Translations under genes and position numbers: made by a program
Shown: one piece after another, positions 1-10,200 of the stretch
How the letters are laid out: the number at the start of each line of letters is the position of its first letter
Numbering within the stretch: the stretch's first letter is position 1
NCBI GenBank assembly: GCA_015680685.1
Contig: MNCI01014292.1
Location: 20,542 to 42,189 of the forward strand
Length of the DNA stretch: 21,648 nt
Direction of reading: 5' to 3'
Source of the DNA: Gnetum montanum
Taxonomy: Eukaryota; Streptophyta; Gnetopsida; Gnetales; Gnetaceae
The notes under the pieces: generated by a model
Seen by the model: only the letters and a program-made list of their open reading frames with translations
Database searches by the model: none
Told to the model about the DNA's origin: nothing

Positions 1-59
1 ATCACGCGTGCGACGCTCCTTTCGTATGGTTGAGTGTAGGGGTACCTCGCCACTTATCA
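1..59 (+). repeat. 3'-terminal fragment of an LTR (same family as the LTRs at 5002-5830 and 17572-18248)
   Basis: These 59 bases match the last 59 bases of the 3' LTR of element 1 (5772-5830) and of the minus-strand LTR of element 2 (17572-17630), at roughly 80 percent identity by eye. A core around GGTTGAGTGTAGGGGTA is shared by all three. It is therefore read as the end of a 5' LTR cut by the window edge. No primer-binding site follows; protease-type coding sequence starts almost at once. Confidence 0.7.
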
Positions 60-517
60 GCCACCTTCCCAGGAAACTCTATGATCCTAGAAGCCCCTTA
101 ATCCATCTACAAATCATTGGGAATGAACCACATAAGGCTCTTCTTGACTCAATTTCTGAAGTCAACCTAATCTCACGAGAAATGTATCAAGCTTGGAACC
201 TGCCCCAACTTAAGAAGAGCAACATTCAACTAGAGTTGGAAGACCAGTCCATCACCATTCCTTTGGGATTAGTGGAGGACATCGTTACCACTATGTGTGG
301 GTGGTCATACCCAGTTGACTTCCTAGTGATAGAAGTTAACAGTGACAACGGGGGCTTTCCAATTATAATGGGAAGGCCATGGCTAAGTACAATCAATTAC
401 CTAGGGATCCACGATCTTTCCTTGGAGATATCTAAGGTAAACATTTATGGAAATATTGAGAAGAAGAAAGTTCCATGCATCACATATAGTGACTTAGAGG
501 GTGATGACATGGAATAA
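60..517 (+). pseudogene. Retropepsin-like aspartic protease domain of element 1 pol (inactive)
   Basis: This open stretch encodes a retroviral-type aspartic protease domain, which in an active element cuts the Gag-Pol polyprotein. The active-site region reads LLDSISEVNLI: the family has Asp-Ser/Thr-Gly, and here the glycine position is Ile (codon 152-154), so the enzyme should be dead. About 80 residues later comes FPIIMGRPWL, the second family hallmark (hydrophobic-hydrophobic-Gly-Arg). The open frame begins upstream at position 8, but its first 17 or so residues derive from LTR sequence. It ends at TAA 515-517, after which the same frame continues openly to 1054, so this stop is probably a mutation and not the natural end. 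Confidence 0.8.
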
Positions 518-1900
518 TTTTCAGCATCTCTTCCATGTAACCGATGTGCCCTAGAAACACAAATTCAAATATGCCTCTATGTAGCAACCACACCAATAGT
601 AGACACCCAATGGGTGATGGCTGACCAAGAGAACAATTCAATGACATGCATGGAATTGATTGAGGGAATAACTAGTACTTACGTTAAAAGCATGGATGCA
701 CTTGAGCAACTACGTTGCCAACTTCCAGCCCTTAACCCTGAAAACATTAATTGGGGGAAGTTGGAGATTCTTGAGAAGTTTAAACAAGAGCCCCTAGATT
801 TTAAACTGTTGCCCACCGGTTTGGAATACATGATCCTTAAAAATAGAAAATCGGTAATTATCAACGCAAATCTTGCCCCCAAGAAAAAAGAGAGTTTGCT
901 GAAGGTGATAAATAAGTGGTCAACAACCTTTTCTTGGTCATACCCTGAACTAACCAGAACAGATCCTAGGATATGTCAGCATAGGATTTACACAGACCCC
1001 TCCATGAAGCCTCACAGACAACCGCAGAGGCGATTGAACCCGAAGTTAAAATAAATAGTAAAAGAGGAGATAGAGTAACTTCTCAAGGCTGGGTTCATTT
1101 ACCCCATTGCTGATAGCGAATGGGTTAGTCCTCTTGTAATCGTACCAAAAAAAGGAGGCAAATGGAGGGTATGTATAGACTTTAGGCTATTGAATATGGC
1201 AATGTTCAATGATCACTTCCCATTGCCATTTGTTGACCAAGTCTTAGGCACTATAGTAGGGCATCGCTACTATAGTTTTCTAGATGGGTATAGTGGGTAC
1301 AAGCAAATACAAATCGCACCAGAAGACCAAGCCAAAATAACGTTCACCAATCCTTGAGGAACGTTTGTATACAAATAATTACCTTTTGGCTTGTGCAACG
1401 CCCCTGCCACATTCCAACGATTAGTTCTAAGCATATTTCAACAACAAATAGGTAACGGAGTAGAAGTCTTTATGGATGACTTCCCCACTTATGGGATGAG
1501 CTTTGATCAAGCCCTTGACCGGTTAGAGCAAGTATTGAAATAATGTGTTAAAACCAACCTAAAGCTCAACTGGAAGAAAAGCCATTTGATGGTTCAAGAG
1601 GGTGTAGTACTAGGACATAAAATTTCACAATCAAGAATAGAGGTGGATTCGGAAAAAATTAAAGTTATCCAAGGAATTACCCGACAACTAGAAACTGTCA
1701 AAGACATTCGTTCATTCCTTGGACACACTGGCTACTACAGGAGATTTATTGAGAACTTCTCCAAAATTGCCAAACCATTGGTGAAATTAACAAAAAAAGA
1801 TGCAGCATTCAAATGGACCAGGGAATGTGAACGAGAATTCCAAACTCTCAAACAGAGTCTTGTTGAAACTCCCATTCTACAAGCCCTTGACTGGTCCAAG
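518..1900 (+). pseudogene. Reverse transcriptase of element 1 pol (five in-frame stops)
   Basis: In the same frame as the protease (codons start at positions equal to 2 modulo 3) a linker leads into a Ty3/gypsy RT. Motifs in order are a palm entry SPLVIVPKKGGKWRVCIDFR (about 1128-1185), FLDGYSGY with the first catalytic aspartate (about 1280-1300), LPFGLCNAPATFQ (about 1379-1417), and the catalytic box FMDDF (about 1472-1486). The connection subdomain contains RSFLGHTGYYRRF (about 1711-1749). Stops are TAA 1052, TAA 1076, TGA 1355, TAA 1376 and TAA 1541. The TGA at 1355 falls where the family has Trp in NPWG. The catalytic aspartates are intact, but the product cannot be made full length. No frameshift was found. 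Confidence 0.9.
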
Positions 1901-2275
1901 CTATTCCATATCATGATCAACGCATCTAATTACGCCTTAGGAGCCGTACTAACACAATTAGATGAACAAAAATGACCTTATTACATCCACTTTACCAATA
2001 AGAGTATCACCGGTGCACAACTCAACTACACGACTACAGAAAAGGAATTAATAGATGTAGTGTTTGCACTAGATAAATTTAGGCACTATGTATTGGGCTA
2101 CAAAGTATACATCCATAAGGATCATAGTACAATTAGGTTCCTTATGAACAGGCCAACGGTTAGCCCACATATCATATGTTGGTTGGTAATTCTTTAGGAG
2201 TTTGATTTAACAATAGTAGATCGCAAAGGCACCAAGAATGTAGTCGCAGATCACTTATCTCGGTTGCGCTGGGAC
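1901..2275 (+). pseudogene. RNase H domain of element 1 pol (catalytic residue changed, two stops)
   Basis: RNase H of the Ty3/gypsy type, which degrades the RNA of the RNA-DNA hybrid. It starts with the family's DAS motif, here changed to NAS (Asn codon 1919-1921), followed by YALGAVLTQ. The TTEKEL block with its catalytic Glu (about 2035-2052), a KDH version of the usual TDH motif (about 2114-2125) and the conserved end VADHLSRL (about 2243-2266) follow in order. Stops are TGA 1973 and TAG 2195; the latter sits where the family has Gln in LQEFD. The first catalytic Asp change and both stops are compatible with G:C to A:T transitions. Confidence 0.85.
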
Positions 2276-3715
2276 AACAAAGAGGATGAATATGTTGTAT
2301 CTGATCATTTTCCAAATGAAACCCTCTTTGCTAGTGTAGTGAATAATCAACCCATGGATATAAATTAGTATAGTAGCATTCTTACTTATCTCATTTTCCA
2401 ACAAACACCACAGGGGTTGGACTTTAGGAAGAAACAACAGTTTCTTCACAAAACCAAGTACTTCATGGAAATCAAGGGACAACTCTATAAACTTTGTCCT
2501 GATGGCTTGGTTCGATGGTGTGTGCCTGATAAGGATCAATTAAAAGTTCTCTAGGATGCTCATGAGGGCCCCTATGGGGGTTACTATGTTGGGAGATGAA
2601 TGGCTACCAAGGTCCTGCTTGTAGGATATTATTGGCCAACACTATTTCGGGACGCCCATCATTTTGCCCAATCCTGTGAATGCTGCCAACGTGATGGTGG
2701 AATGACTGCTAGAATGGAGGGTCCACAACAATGGATTTAACCTTTGAAACCCTTCAATATCTGGGGAATAGATTTTATGGGGCCCATTACACCGATGTCC
2801 AACGGAAAAGCCTATATCATTGTTGCTGTTGACTATTTAACCAAATGAGCTGAAGCAGCTGTAGTAACAGACTGCACATCATCTACGGCTACACGATTTA
2901 TACAACAACAAATCGTAAATAGGTTTCATGTGCCACATGCACTCATCTTTGATAATGGAACACATTTTATGGGTGTAACCTTTTGCAAATTGATGCAACG
3001 CTTAGGGGTTGAGCATAAATTGACCACACCTCACCATCCCCAAGCTAATGGCCAAGCCGAGGGTACTAACTGGGAGATTACGAGAATATTAACGAGAATG
3101 ATTAGCAAATTTAGGCGAGACTGGAGCATCAAATTGAACAATGCTCTCTGGGTGTACCGCTCCACTTGGAAGCTCCCTACAGGCTACTCTCCCTATGAGT
3201 TAGTGTATAGGAAACTACCAAAACTCCCTATACAAAATGAGCTCCGTACACTATCCATGGCTTGTGACCTTCACCTGGACCTCAACCTAGCACAAAAACA
3301 ACGATTGGCAACTCTAAACGTGCTAGAAGAGAATAGATTGGTTGCATTATCATTAAACGATTTGCACAAGGCACATAGTAAACAACGTCATGACTTAAGA
3401 ATTCGAAGGTTTAGGTACCAACCAAGGGACAAGGTCCTTTACTGGAATCCCACACATGTACCACAACATACAAAATTTCAAACATTGTGGGAAGGACCCT
3501 ATACTATTCATACAACCTTCCCCTCTGGAGCCATGATGATATACAAGCCTGAAAGCCTAGATAAAAGGTTATTGGTTAATGTACAACAAACAAAACCTTT
3601 CCGTGAACCAAAAATAGCCAGTACAAATTACACCTCTGCTAGTGGGCAACCTCGCTCTCTATTTCGAATCTCTCTCTTTCCATTCAGTCATGGGAGAGAT
3701 GGCCACCTATGTTGA
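2276..3715 (+). pseudogene. Integrase of element 1 pol (five stops; core DDE residues present)
   Basis: An N-terminal zinc-binding region (about 2555-2690) has AHEGPYGGYY followed by CECC. The second His of the HHCC finger appears to be Tyr. The rve core has Asp in GIDFMGP (about 2765), Asp in FDNGTHF (about 2948) and Glu in GQAEGTN (about 3058), so the DDE triad is visible. The C-terminal GPY module, LWEGPYTI, is at about 3485-3508. Stops are TAG 2366, TAG 2552, TGA 2597, TAA 2738 and TGA 2846; the TGA at 2846 replaces Trp of TKWAEA. The last 870 bases are open, and the frame closes at TGA 3713. The tail after about 3610 is not recognisable. Confidence 0.9.
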
Positions 3716-4454
3716 TCATTAGAGGTCCTCAGTTCTTTTAAGTTTTTGTTTTACACATTTTTGTTTTACATATTTTTTTTTCATGTTTTTGCTTTTCTTG
3801 TTTTTGTTTTACAAATTTCTTTAACTTTTCTTGTTTTTGTTTTACAACATCATTATACTTTTTTCATTTTATGTGTGCGTGTGCGTGTGTTACCCACCTT
3901 GTAAGTTTGTCACCCAATAAGTATTCTTCCCGATGGTATGAACTATTTTTGTACTGATTGCTAATGTTTGGTTTTTACCTTTAAGTTATGATGTTAATAC
4001 TAAGGTATGTTCTTTTAATATGGTAGACAATGAGTCCACTTCATCCTTGTTCTTGGGATTCCATTCCATTCTCTTCTCTTCGTCCTTCTCTCCACCATTC
4101 ACCTCATTGTCGATTGTATCATTAGTATATGTTTTGGTTGACGCATTGTTTTCTTTTTGGTAAATTCTTGTGGTTAAGACTTTAACTCTTATTCCAAATG
4201 ACATTCCCAAAGCCTATGGACTCTTTGAATGTGGGTTTGTTAGGGCATTAAAGGAATGAGCTTGCTTTGGGGAGGACCCATTGACATTCCTATTTGGTGC
4301 ATCAGTTAAATTCTTTCCCTTAACATTTTGCAATTAATTTTATTTTGTTCATTTCCATATTGACATCCATTTGATCAATGTCATAGTTATCACTTTTTAT
4401 CTATCTTTCTTATTCCTTTTCTTTCTCCATTTTACCGCTACTGGAGGTTTGTGA

Positions 4455-4471
4455 TTAGTCATGGGGGTATG
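4455..4471 (+). repeat. Upstream second copy of the polypurine-tract sequence
   Basis: TTAGTCATGGGGGTATG here is identical over 17 bases to 4987-5003 at the 3' LTR boundary, 532 bp downstream. Sequence on either side is not obviously similar between the two sites. It may be an internal polypurine tract or the scar of a rearrangement. Confidence 0.6.
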
Positions 4472-4986
4472 GGACCCAATTTTTTCAATTTTCTCCTAAC
4501 CCCTACATCTTTGGTAGCCACCATTATTATATCTCTAGATCCGTATTAGCCATACCACAACTCAGCCAATGGACTTACATCAAAGCAAGGTATCAATTAC
4601 ACCCTTGCTAATATAAGACTGTGTTGTGTGTGCAGATGGCAATCATACAACAACGGATTGGATCTGGAAGGAACACTTGGAATGGAGCAGTGTTGAAAGC
4701 AGCTATGCAAGGAGCAAGATCGATGGCGTGCTTACTAATGAACAATGAAAGGCGCAATCTTGGCATTGGCAGCAGCAAGACTTCTTTTCTCTTCTCTCTT
4801 TCTCAACTGCCAAATGAGGCCTAATGTCAATGTAATAAGGTGTTCACCCTTGTTGTCATGAACACTAGTTTTGTTGTGTCTTGTAATGATGATCCATTCA
4901 CACATGTCATCCCATTAGTTCCATTTGAGTTAATAATCTCATACCTTCCCGATATTATTGTAAAGAACTCGAGGACAATTTTTCAT

Positions 4987-5001
4987 TTAGTCATGGGGGT
5001 A
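4987..5001 (+). promoter_or_regulatory. Polypurine tract priming plus-strand synthesis (element 1)
   Basis: TTAGTCATGGGGGTA lies directly before the LTR start TGATGGGA. Element 2 has the matching TTAGTCGTGGGGGTA directly before its LTR start TGATGAGT. The position and G-run fit the primer for second-strand DNA synthesis in LTR retrotransposons. Confidence 0.75.
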
Positions 5002-5105
5002 TGATGGGACGTGATATCACATGGGCCACAATATCATGTACACGATATCACAGCCGTCACGATATCGCGTCGTCCCCCGTGATATCACAGTGCGCTGTCA
5101 AATCC

Positions 5106-5113
5106 TATAAATA
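5106..5113 (+). promoter_or_regulatory. TATA box of the element 1 LTR
   Basis: TATAAATA preceded by TCC and followed by AGAGGCGG, in the U3 region. The homologous LTR has TATAAATA at the equivalent place, so it is probably the core promoter of the retrotransposon transcript. Confidence 0.7.
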
Positions 5114-5281
5114 AGAGGCGGCTCTCCCTTGTTTCCCATCCTAGGCTTAGACCATAGTAAAACTCTAGTAGATTGATCACTTCATAGATAGAATATTTTC
5201 CATGTGCCCGCAGTAGGAGTCCTAAGTGAACGGATCTTTATTCAAGCAAACATTGTACCTGAACACAAATTTGTGTACGGA

Positions 5282-5287
5282 AATAAA
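5282..5287 (+). promoter_or_regulatory. Polyadenylation signal AATAAA in the element 1 LTR
   Basis: AATAAA within GGAAATAAAGATGAAC; the other LTR has GAAAATAAAGATCG at the same spacing from its TATA box. It probably marks the 3' end of the R region. Confidence 0.6.
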
Positions 5288-5830
5288 GATGAACTTATTG
5301 AATAAACCTTTTAGTACATGGAATAGGCTAATTAGGATTTTATTTATTATTATTTACTTTTTTCCATTTAAATGCTTTATTAGGAATTAAATCTTTCTCA
5401 ACCCTTCTCTCCTAGTTAAGTGCCTTAGTACGACTGCTTCGAGCATGTGTGTTACACGTGGTGATCCCAGCAACGACTAGCATTTGGTAACCACGGTTGC
5501 ATCAGTTCAGGGTGTGTACGGTAAATGGGAACAGATGTTGACACTAGGTTAATTTAGACTTTGTTAATTAGGTAAAGTTAGAAATTAGTCTCTTCACCCT
5601 CCAACTCAATAGCATAGGAGATAAAACACAAAAAGATATAAAAATCATATACCTCAAACTTACTTAACCATACACCATGACAAATACAAGTAAGTCTTGG
5701 AAGACAACGAATAATTAACATTAAGTGTTCCATGAGGCGTGTAGGCACTTAGTCTGCGGAGTTCAACCAGATCATGCGTGTTACGCTCGTATTCGCATGG
5801 TTGAGTGTAGGGGTAGCTTGCCACTCAATA

Positions 5831-6989
5831 GTTCTAAAGGGTCTAAGAACATAATAAAATTTCAAATTTAGTTTCAAAATTAATAATACCAAAATGCTAA
5901 TAAAATTATATTAAAATTTTGTATTATTTTAGGTATAAGATGTAAAAATTGAAGATCATAAACTTGGTTGCAATTTCTTGTTATTACAAGGATGTGATCA
6001 TGGATGATGGACATGCATACATCCAGTTATGCTTATGTGTGCTTGGGTCCCACCCCTAGCTACAAGGCCTACTAGTAGGCAAGGGTAGGACTTAGGATCA
6101 TTTGTTTAAATAAAATTAAAAATCAAATCACAATCTAAAATGGAATAGTAGTAAGCAATTATAATAAGAAGTATGAGGTTGAAGCTTTAAATTTCTTTTG
6201 CTCATGATTTTAATTTTCTTTGTAAAAAAACATTTAGAATTTTTGATAAAATTTTGCATGGTTGATGCATATGATTGGATCTCGTTGTATTCTTTGTCAC
6301 TCAGGAAGCCGACAGCTCCCTATTACTGCTACCCAGAGTTATTGCATCAAACAAGAAAAATGGAAAAATTTCAATGATAAAAGAGAAATTAAAAGTTGAG
6401 AGAACCAGGAAAAAAATGGAAAGGTTCAATAAGATGGAAGGACTTCTTGCTCAAGAAAGGTATTAATCCTCTTACTCGGTAACCCGAAAATCTGACAAGG
6501 GTGACACGGTAACAAGAAAATTTCACATTTTAACCAGGAATCTGCCATGTCTTACACAGTAACAAAAAAGTTTTTCCACAATGGTGAACATATCATAAGA
6601 TATATACATTGTTATGGTTGCATGTAAATAATTCTTTGAAAATTTGTCCCTCAGATCATCGAGACTAGCAAAGCAACGAACAAGAAAAGAAAAATTAAAA
6701 AAGGAAGCACCGTCCATATATTTTTCTGGAGACGATTTTCATATTCATTTTCTTAAGCAATCTTGCTTATTTATTTAATAGATATGAGTGGGTTAGAAAT
6801 TGACTACCAGGGGTGCTTGTCAAAAGAAATTCACTGTACAGTTATTTTAAAGATTGCCTTTCAAATTAAATAAAAAACAAAAATAAGAAAACAAAGCTAA
6901 GGTTGATAGAGCAGAAGTGAAAACATGTTAAATTAAGAACAATTATCTCAAATATCTCATTAGGTAGTTTTGGGGTGGGGGGTATGGGG
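5831..6989. other. AT-rich intergenic stretch, no gene seen
   Basis: About 1.16 kb between the 3' LTR of element 1 and the 3' end of the LINE. The longest open frames (about 63 codons) are low in complexity and match no family I recognise. Local items are a perfect 14-base palindrome GCCTACTAGTAGGC at 6067-6080 and two similar CGGTAAC..GAAAAT words near 6478-6520. I see no RNA gene or repeat array. Confidence 0.6.
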
Positions 6990-7242
6990 TGTTATGTCAG
7001 ACCCCAAAAAGAGAATTTTATTAATTAAATGAGATTAAGTACATGATCAACATCTGAACATATTGATGGTTAAATAGGGAGAAAAACAATGTCAAATCCA
7101 GATGTTGAAGGAAAACATCTTGAAACGTAAACCTTCACATGATGTGGGAGTACATTCCAAAGAGCAACCTCATGCAAGGAGTCACTAGGAACTACAAGTT
7201 AATAAAACCAGGGGAACTACAGAGAGCTAAAAATGCTCAAAA

Positions 7243-10200
7243 TTATGATGAGACACTCCGATGTAGTAGATCGAGATGGGGAAGAGTGCACGAATTGGTG
7301 TATCTGCTCCAAGGCTGCAAACAATAAAACAACTGATTAGTATCCAAATTTAACTTAGAAGTGTGAGATATAATTTGAAAATGCACTAGGCGAAGAATTT
7401 GAAATTTTTCCATAATAGTTAAATGGTTAGAGTTAGACGAATCAGTGTTATGGAAAAGAGCAATGCATTTGCGCTTCCATATATAGTAAAGAACGAGGGG
7501 CCTAATAACTTTCCAAAGAAACTGAAGGTCAGCAGATGGGGTGGCCAAAAAGCCGAACAAGATATCCTCATGGGAAAACTTGCACAAAGGGAAAACTTTA
7601 GAAACCCACTCCCATGAAGACTAAGCAAAGGGGCAATGCCAAAAAACATGGACAAAATCATTAGGACCTCCACAGAGAGGGCAATTAGGGTTTGGAATCC
7701 CAAGGTATTCACGACGTTTGCCGATAGGTAGGCCTTGATGAAGGAGGTACCAAAGAAATTGTTTAATTTTTGGAAGAGTCGGAAGGCTCCAAACTCATGA
7801 GAAGAGGGAGAGCCAAAATTGTTCAAACTCTTCTTTATGTCATGATCTATTGCAGCAATTAACAATCATAGAGTAATCATGCAACAATTGAAAGGGAACA
7901 TGTGGTTTATAGGGTAGAAGGTTCGATCCATTAGTCCACTGAAGACCATGGAAGAGACTAGGAACCGAAGCATCCAAATGCAAGTACTGATGAATGAAGT
8001 GATAAAGTCTGTCAAGGCAGTGGTGCATAGTTTTGGAAGCCCCATATAAGTTTTCAAACATATCCCAAGTAATCCACTGATTGGTGAAACGAAGACATCT
8101 AAGGGAAACAACTTCCTTTTGAAACCAAATAGTGGCTATCCTAGCATTTGAGGTGGCTAGAGGAGCAGGCGATAGGGGCAGCCACCAAGGGCAAATCTTA
8201 GAAAGGAGAGTAGGATTGATATGAACATTATTCCAATTCAGATGATAATATAAGACTTGCCAAGCCTTCCAAATGCTTTTGAAAACATGTGTTCCAGGAA
8301 TGATAATGTCATGAGGAGAAAGGATCCAATTAACAGAGTGGATACCCTTCCAGATGGACTTATTCTTAAGGAATGCTTGTTGAAGCCTTAACTGAAGAAG
8401 ATTTCCAATAATATTGGGGGCATCCAGGTGCTGAACCAACCACTTAGCAATAAGGGTGAGACCTTGCTTAAAGGAGTTCAAAAGGCCCAATCCACCTTTG
8501 TTCATAGGAAGAGTTACTATATTCCAGGCAACACGATGAAAGCCTTTTTGGGAGTCTTTAAACGACCACATGAATTCTCAAAATAATTGTTCAAGCTTTT
8601 GATAAGAAGTATGGGAAGGGGCCCAACATGACGAATAATAAACATGGGTAGAGGCACAAATAGACTTACAGATGAGATACTTACCGGCGAGGGTGAGGGG
8701 TTTGGTTTTCCATTTTTCGATTTTCCTTTGAATTTGAGAGAGTGCTTGGTCCCATAGCTCTAAAGTTGGGCCTTTAAAGCGAAAAGGGATTCCCAACAGC
8801 TTAATGATTTCATGATCTTGAGTACGCTTCCAAATATAATTGGACAAATGGCTGTAATTATTGGTAAAGCTATATACTGAAGATTTATGTCAATTTATCA
8901 CAGATCCAAAGAGGGAGCAATATTGCTCAACTCGAGACAAGAGACGCTGCACATTAATAGCATTGTTTTGAATAAGGAAAAAGGAGTCATCAGCGAAATG
9001 CATATTGAGGAGCTGATGTTGAGGAGAAGATAGATGAACCCCAGATAAAACATTGTTTTGAATATCCAAGCTGATTTGATGATAAAGAAAATCAACAGTA
9101 ATGATGAAGAGGTAAGGAGCAAGAGGGCAACCTTGCCTAACAGACCTATGAATAGAAAAGGGAGAAGTGATGCCGAAGGTAGTCGTGATTCGTGCAGTAG
9201 CATTTGAGAATAAGCATTCTACCATATGAATGAACTTAGGGCCAAAACCCAATTTAGTTATGGTTTGGATAATGAAATCCCACTTAATATTATCATAGGC
9301 TTTAGCATAATTAAGCTTCATCACGAGGATATCCTGACCCTCGTCCTTAGCCCACTTAAGACCATCCCAAGCAACCACCATGTTATTTAATATGTATCTT
9401 CCTGGGACAAAGCCAATTTTTTGGGGAAAAATAATACGAGCAAGGATTTTCTTTAATCACAAAGCCAAACATTTAGCCCAAATTTTATAAACCACATTAA
9501 GGAAGGTGATAGGTCGCCAATTGGAGATACAAGTAGGATCTTTAGATTTAGAGAGAAGATGAATAATCCCTTGGTTTAAGATTGGTCCCAAAGAACCAGT
9601 AAGCGTAGCCTCTTTGATAACATGGAAGAGGTCAGAACCTACCAAATCCCAATGCTTTTGGAAAAATTTGACAGGAAAACCATCATAACCAGGGGCTTTC
9701 CTGGGGCTTAGGTTAAAGCAAGCCTGTTGAAGCTCAGTTGGAGTAACATTAGCTTCTAAAATTGTCAACATAAAAGAATTAACCAATCTAGGATAATTTA
9801 GAGTGGCGGCTGTGAAGGATGCATGATCCATAGGAGTAGTGGTGAATAAGGCCTCAAAGTGTTCTTTAACGTAAGAAAGAAGACTATTTTGGTCAATGAT
9901 AATGGATCCATTTATGGAGAGTTTATCTAAAGAGGGCGAAGGGGAGGACTGGTTAAGGTACTTAAAGAATTCCTTACAGTGCTCATCTTGAATGTTTAGC
10001 CAAGTGAGTCGACTTTTAATCAAGGCACCTTGTGCCTTATATACTTCCCAATGTTGAAAGGTAATATGGGCTTTGGCAAGCTCCCCTTGTAGGTGACTAT
10101 TAAAGGGATCATCAATTAGTTTGGTTGTAAGGTGCTTAATGGTAGAGTATATGTTGGAGTACTCTTGCCAAGAATGAGAGGCAACTTCCTTACCATAATG

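Larger units (their letters stand above)
3716..5001 (+). other. Non-coding 3' region of element 1 between integrase and 3' LTR
   Basis: About 1.3 kb with no supported gene. It starts with a T-rich tract (3735-3846) built from repeated TTTTTGTTTTACA-like words, followed by a short GT-rich run near 3869-3890. Athila elements can carry an envelope-like reading frame here, but neither strand shows one: the longest open stretches are 67-74 codons without recognisable motifs. It holds two copies of the polypurine-tract sequence (4455-4471 and 4987-5003). Confidence 0.7.
1..5830 (+). mobile_element. Element 1: decayed Athila-like Ty3/gypsy LTR retrotransposon lacking gag
   Basis: The order is LTR tail (1-59), protease, reverse transcriptase, RNase H, integrase, a non-coding 3' region, a polypurine tract and a 3' LTR. 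This domain order (RT and RH before IN) is that of Ty3/gypsy elements. The RT box FMDDF, the RNase H end VADHLSRL and the C-terminal GPY motif of the integrase resemble the Athila/Tat branch known in plants. The 5' LTR body, primer-binding site and gag are absent from the window: pol begins directly after an LTR-like tail. All coding parts share one frame and are broken by 13 stops. The assignment to Ty3/gypsy is secure; the exact lineage is a family-level inference. Confidence 0.9.
5002..5830 (+). repeat. 3' LTR of element 1
   Basis: It begins TGATGGGA right after the polypurine tract. It ends around CCACTCAATA, the position that corresponds to the clean end CCACTCATCA of the element 2 LTR. 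TATAAATA at 5106-5113 and AATAAA at 5282-5287 are 176 bp apart, matching the 177 bp in the other LTR. The U3 has four GATATC sites, two inside the 10-base palindrome GTGATATCAC. It also shares AGAATATTTTCC and GCCCGCAGT with the other LTR. An internal CATCA at 5500-5504 could be mistaken for the end, but homology continues to 5830. The exact 3' boundary is eroded. Confidence 0.8.

Noticed and set aside
3986-4210. Envelope-like or antisense gene in the 3' region of element 1
   Set aside because: Only 74 codons, no signal peptide, membrane segment or family motif, and low-complexity composition.
5500-5504. CATCA as the end of the element 1 LTR
   Set aside because: It would give a TG..CA LTR of 503 bp, but homology with the other LTR and the window-start fragment continues to about 5830.
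7419-7865. 148-codon minus-strand open frame
   Set aside because: It overlaps the true LINE ORF2 zf-RVT region in another frame. The recognisable motifs (KIKQFLW, CPLCGG) are in the other frame.
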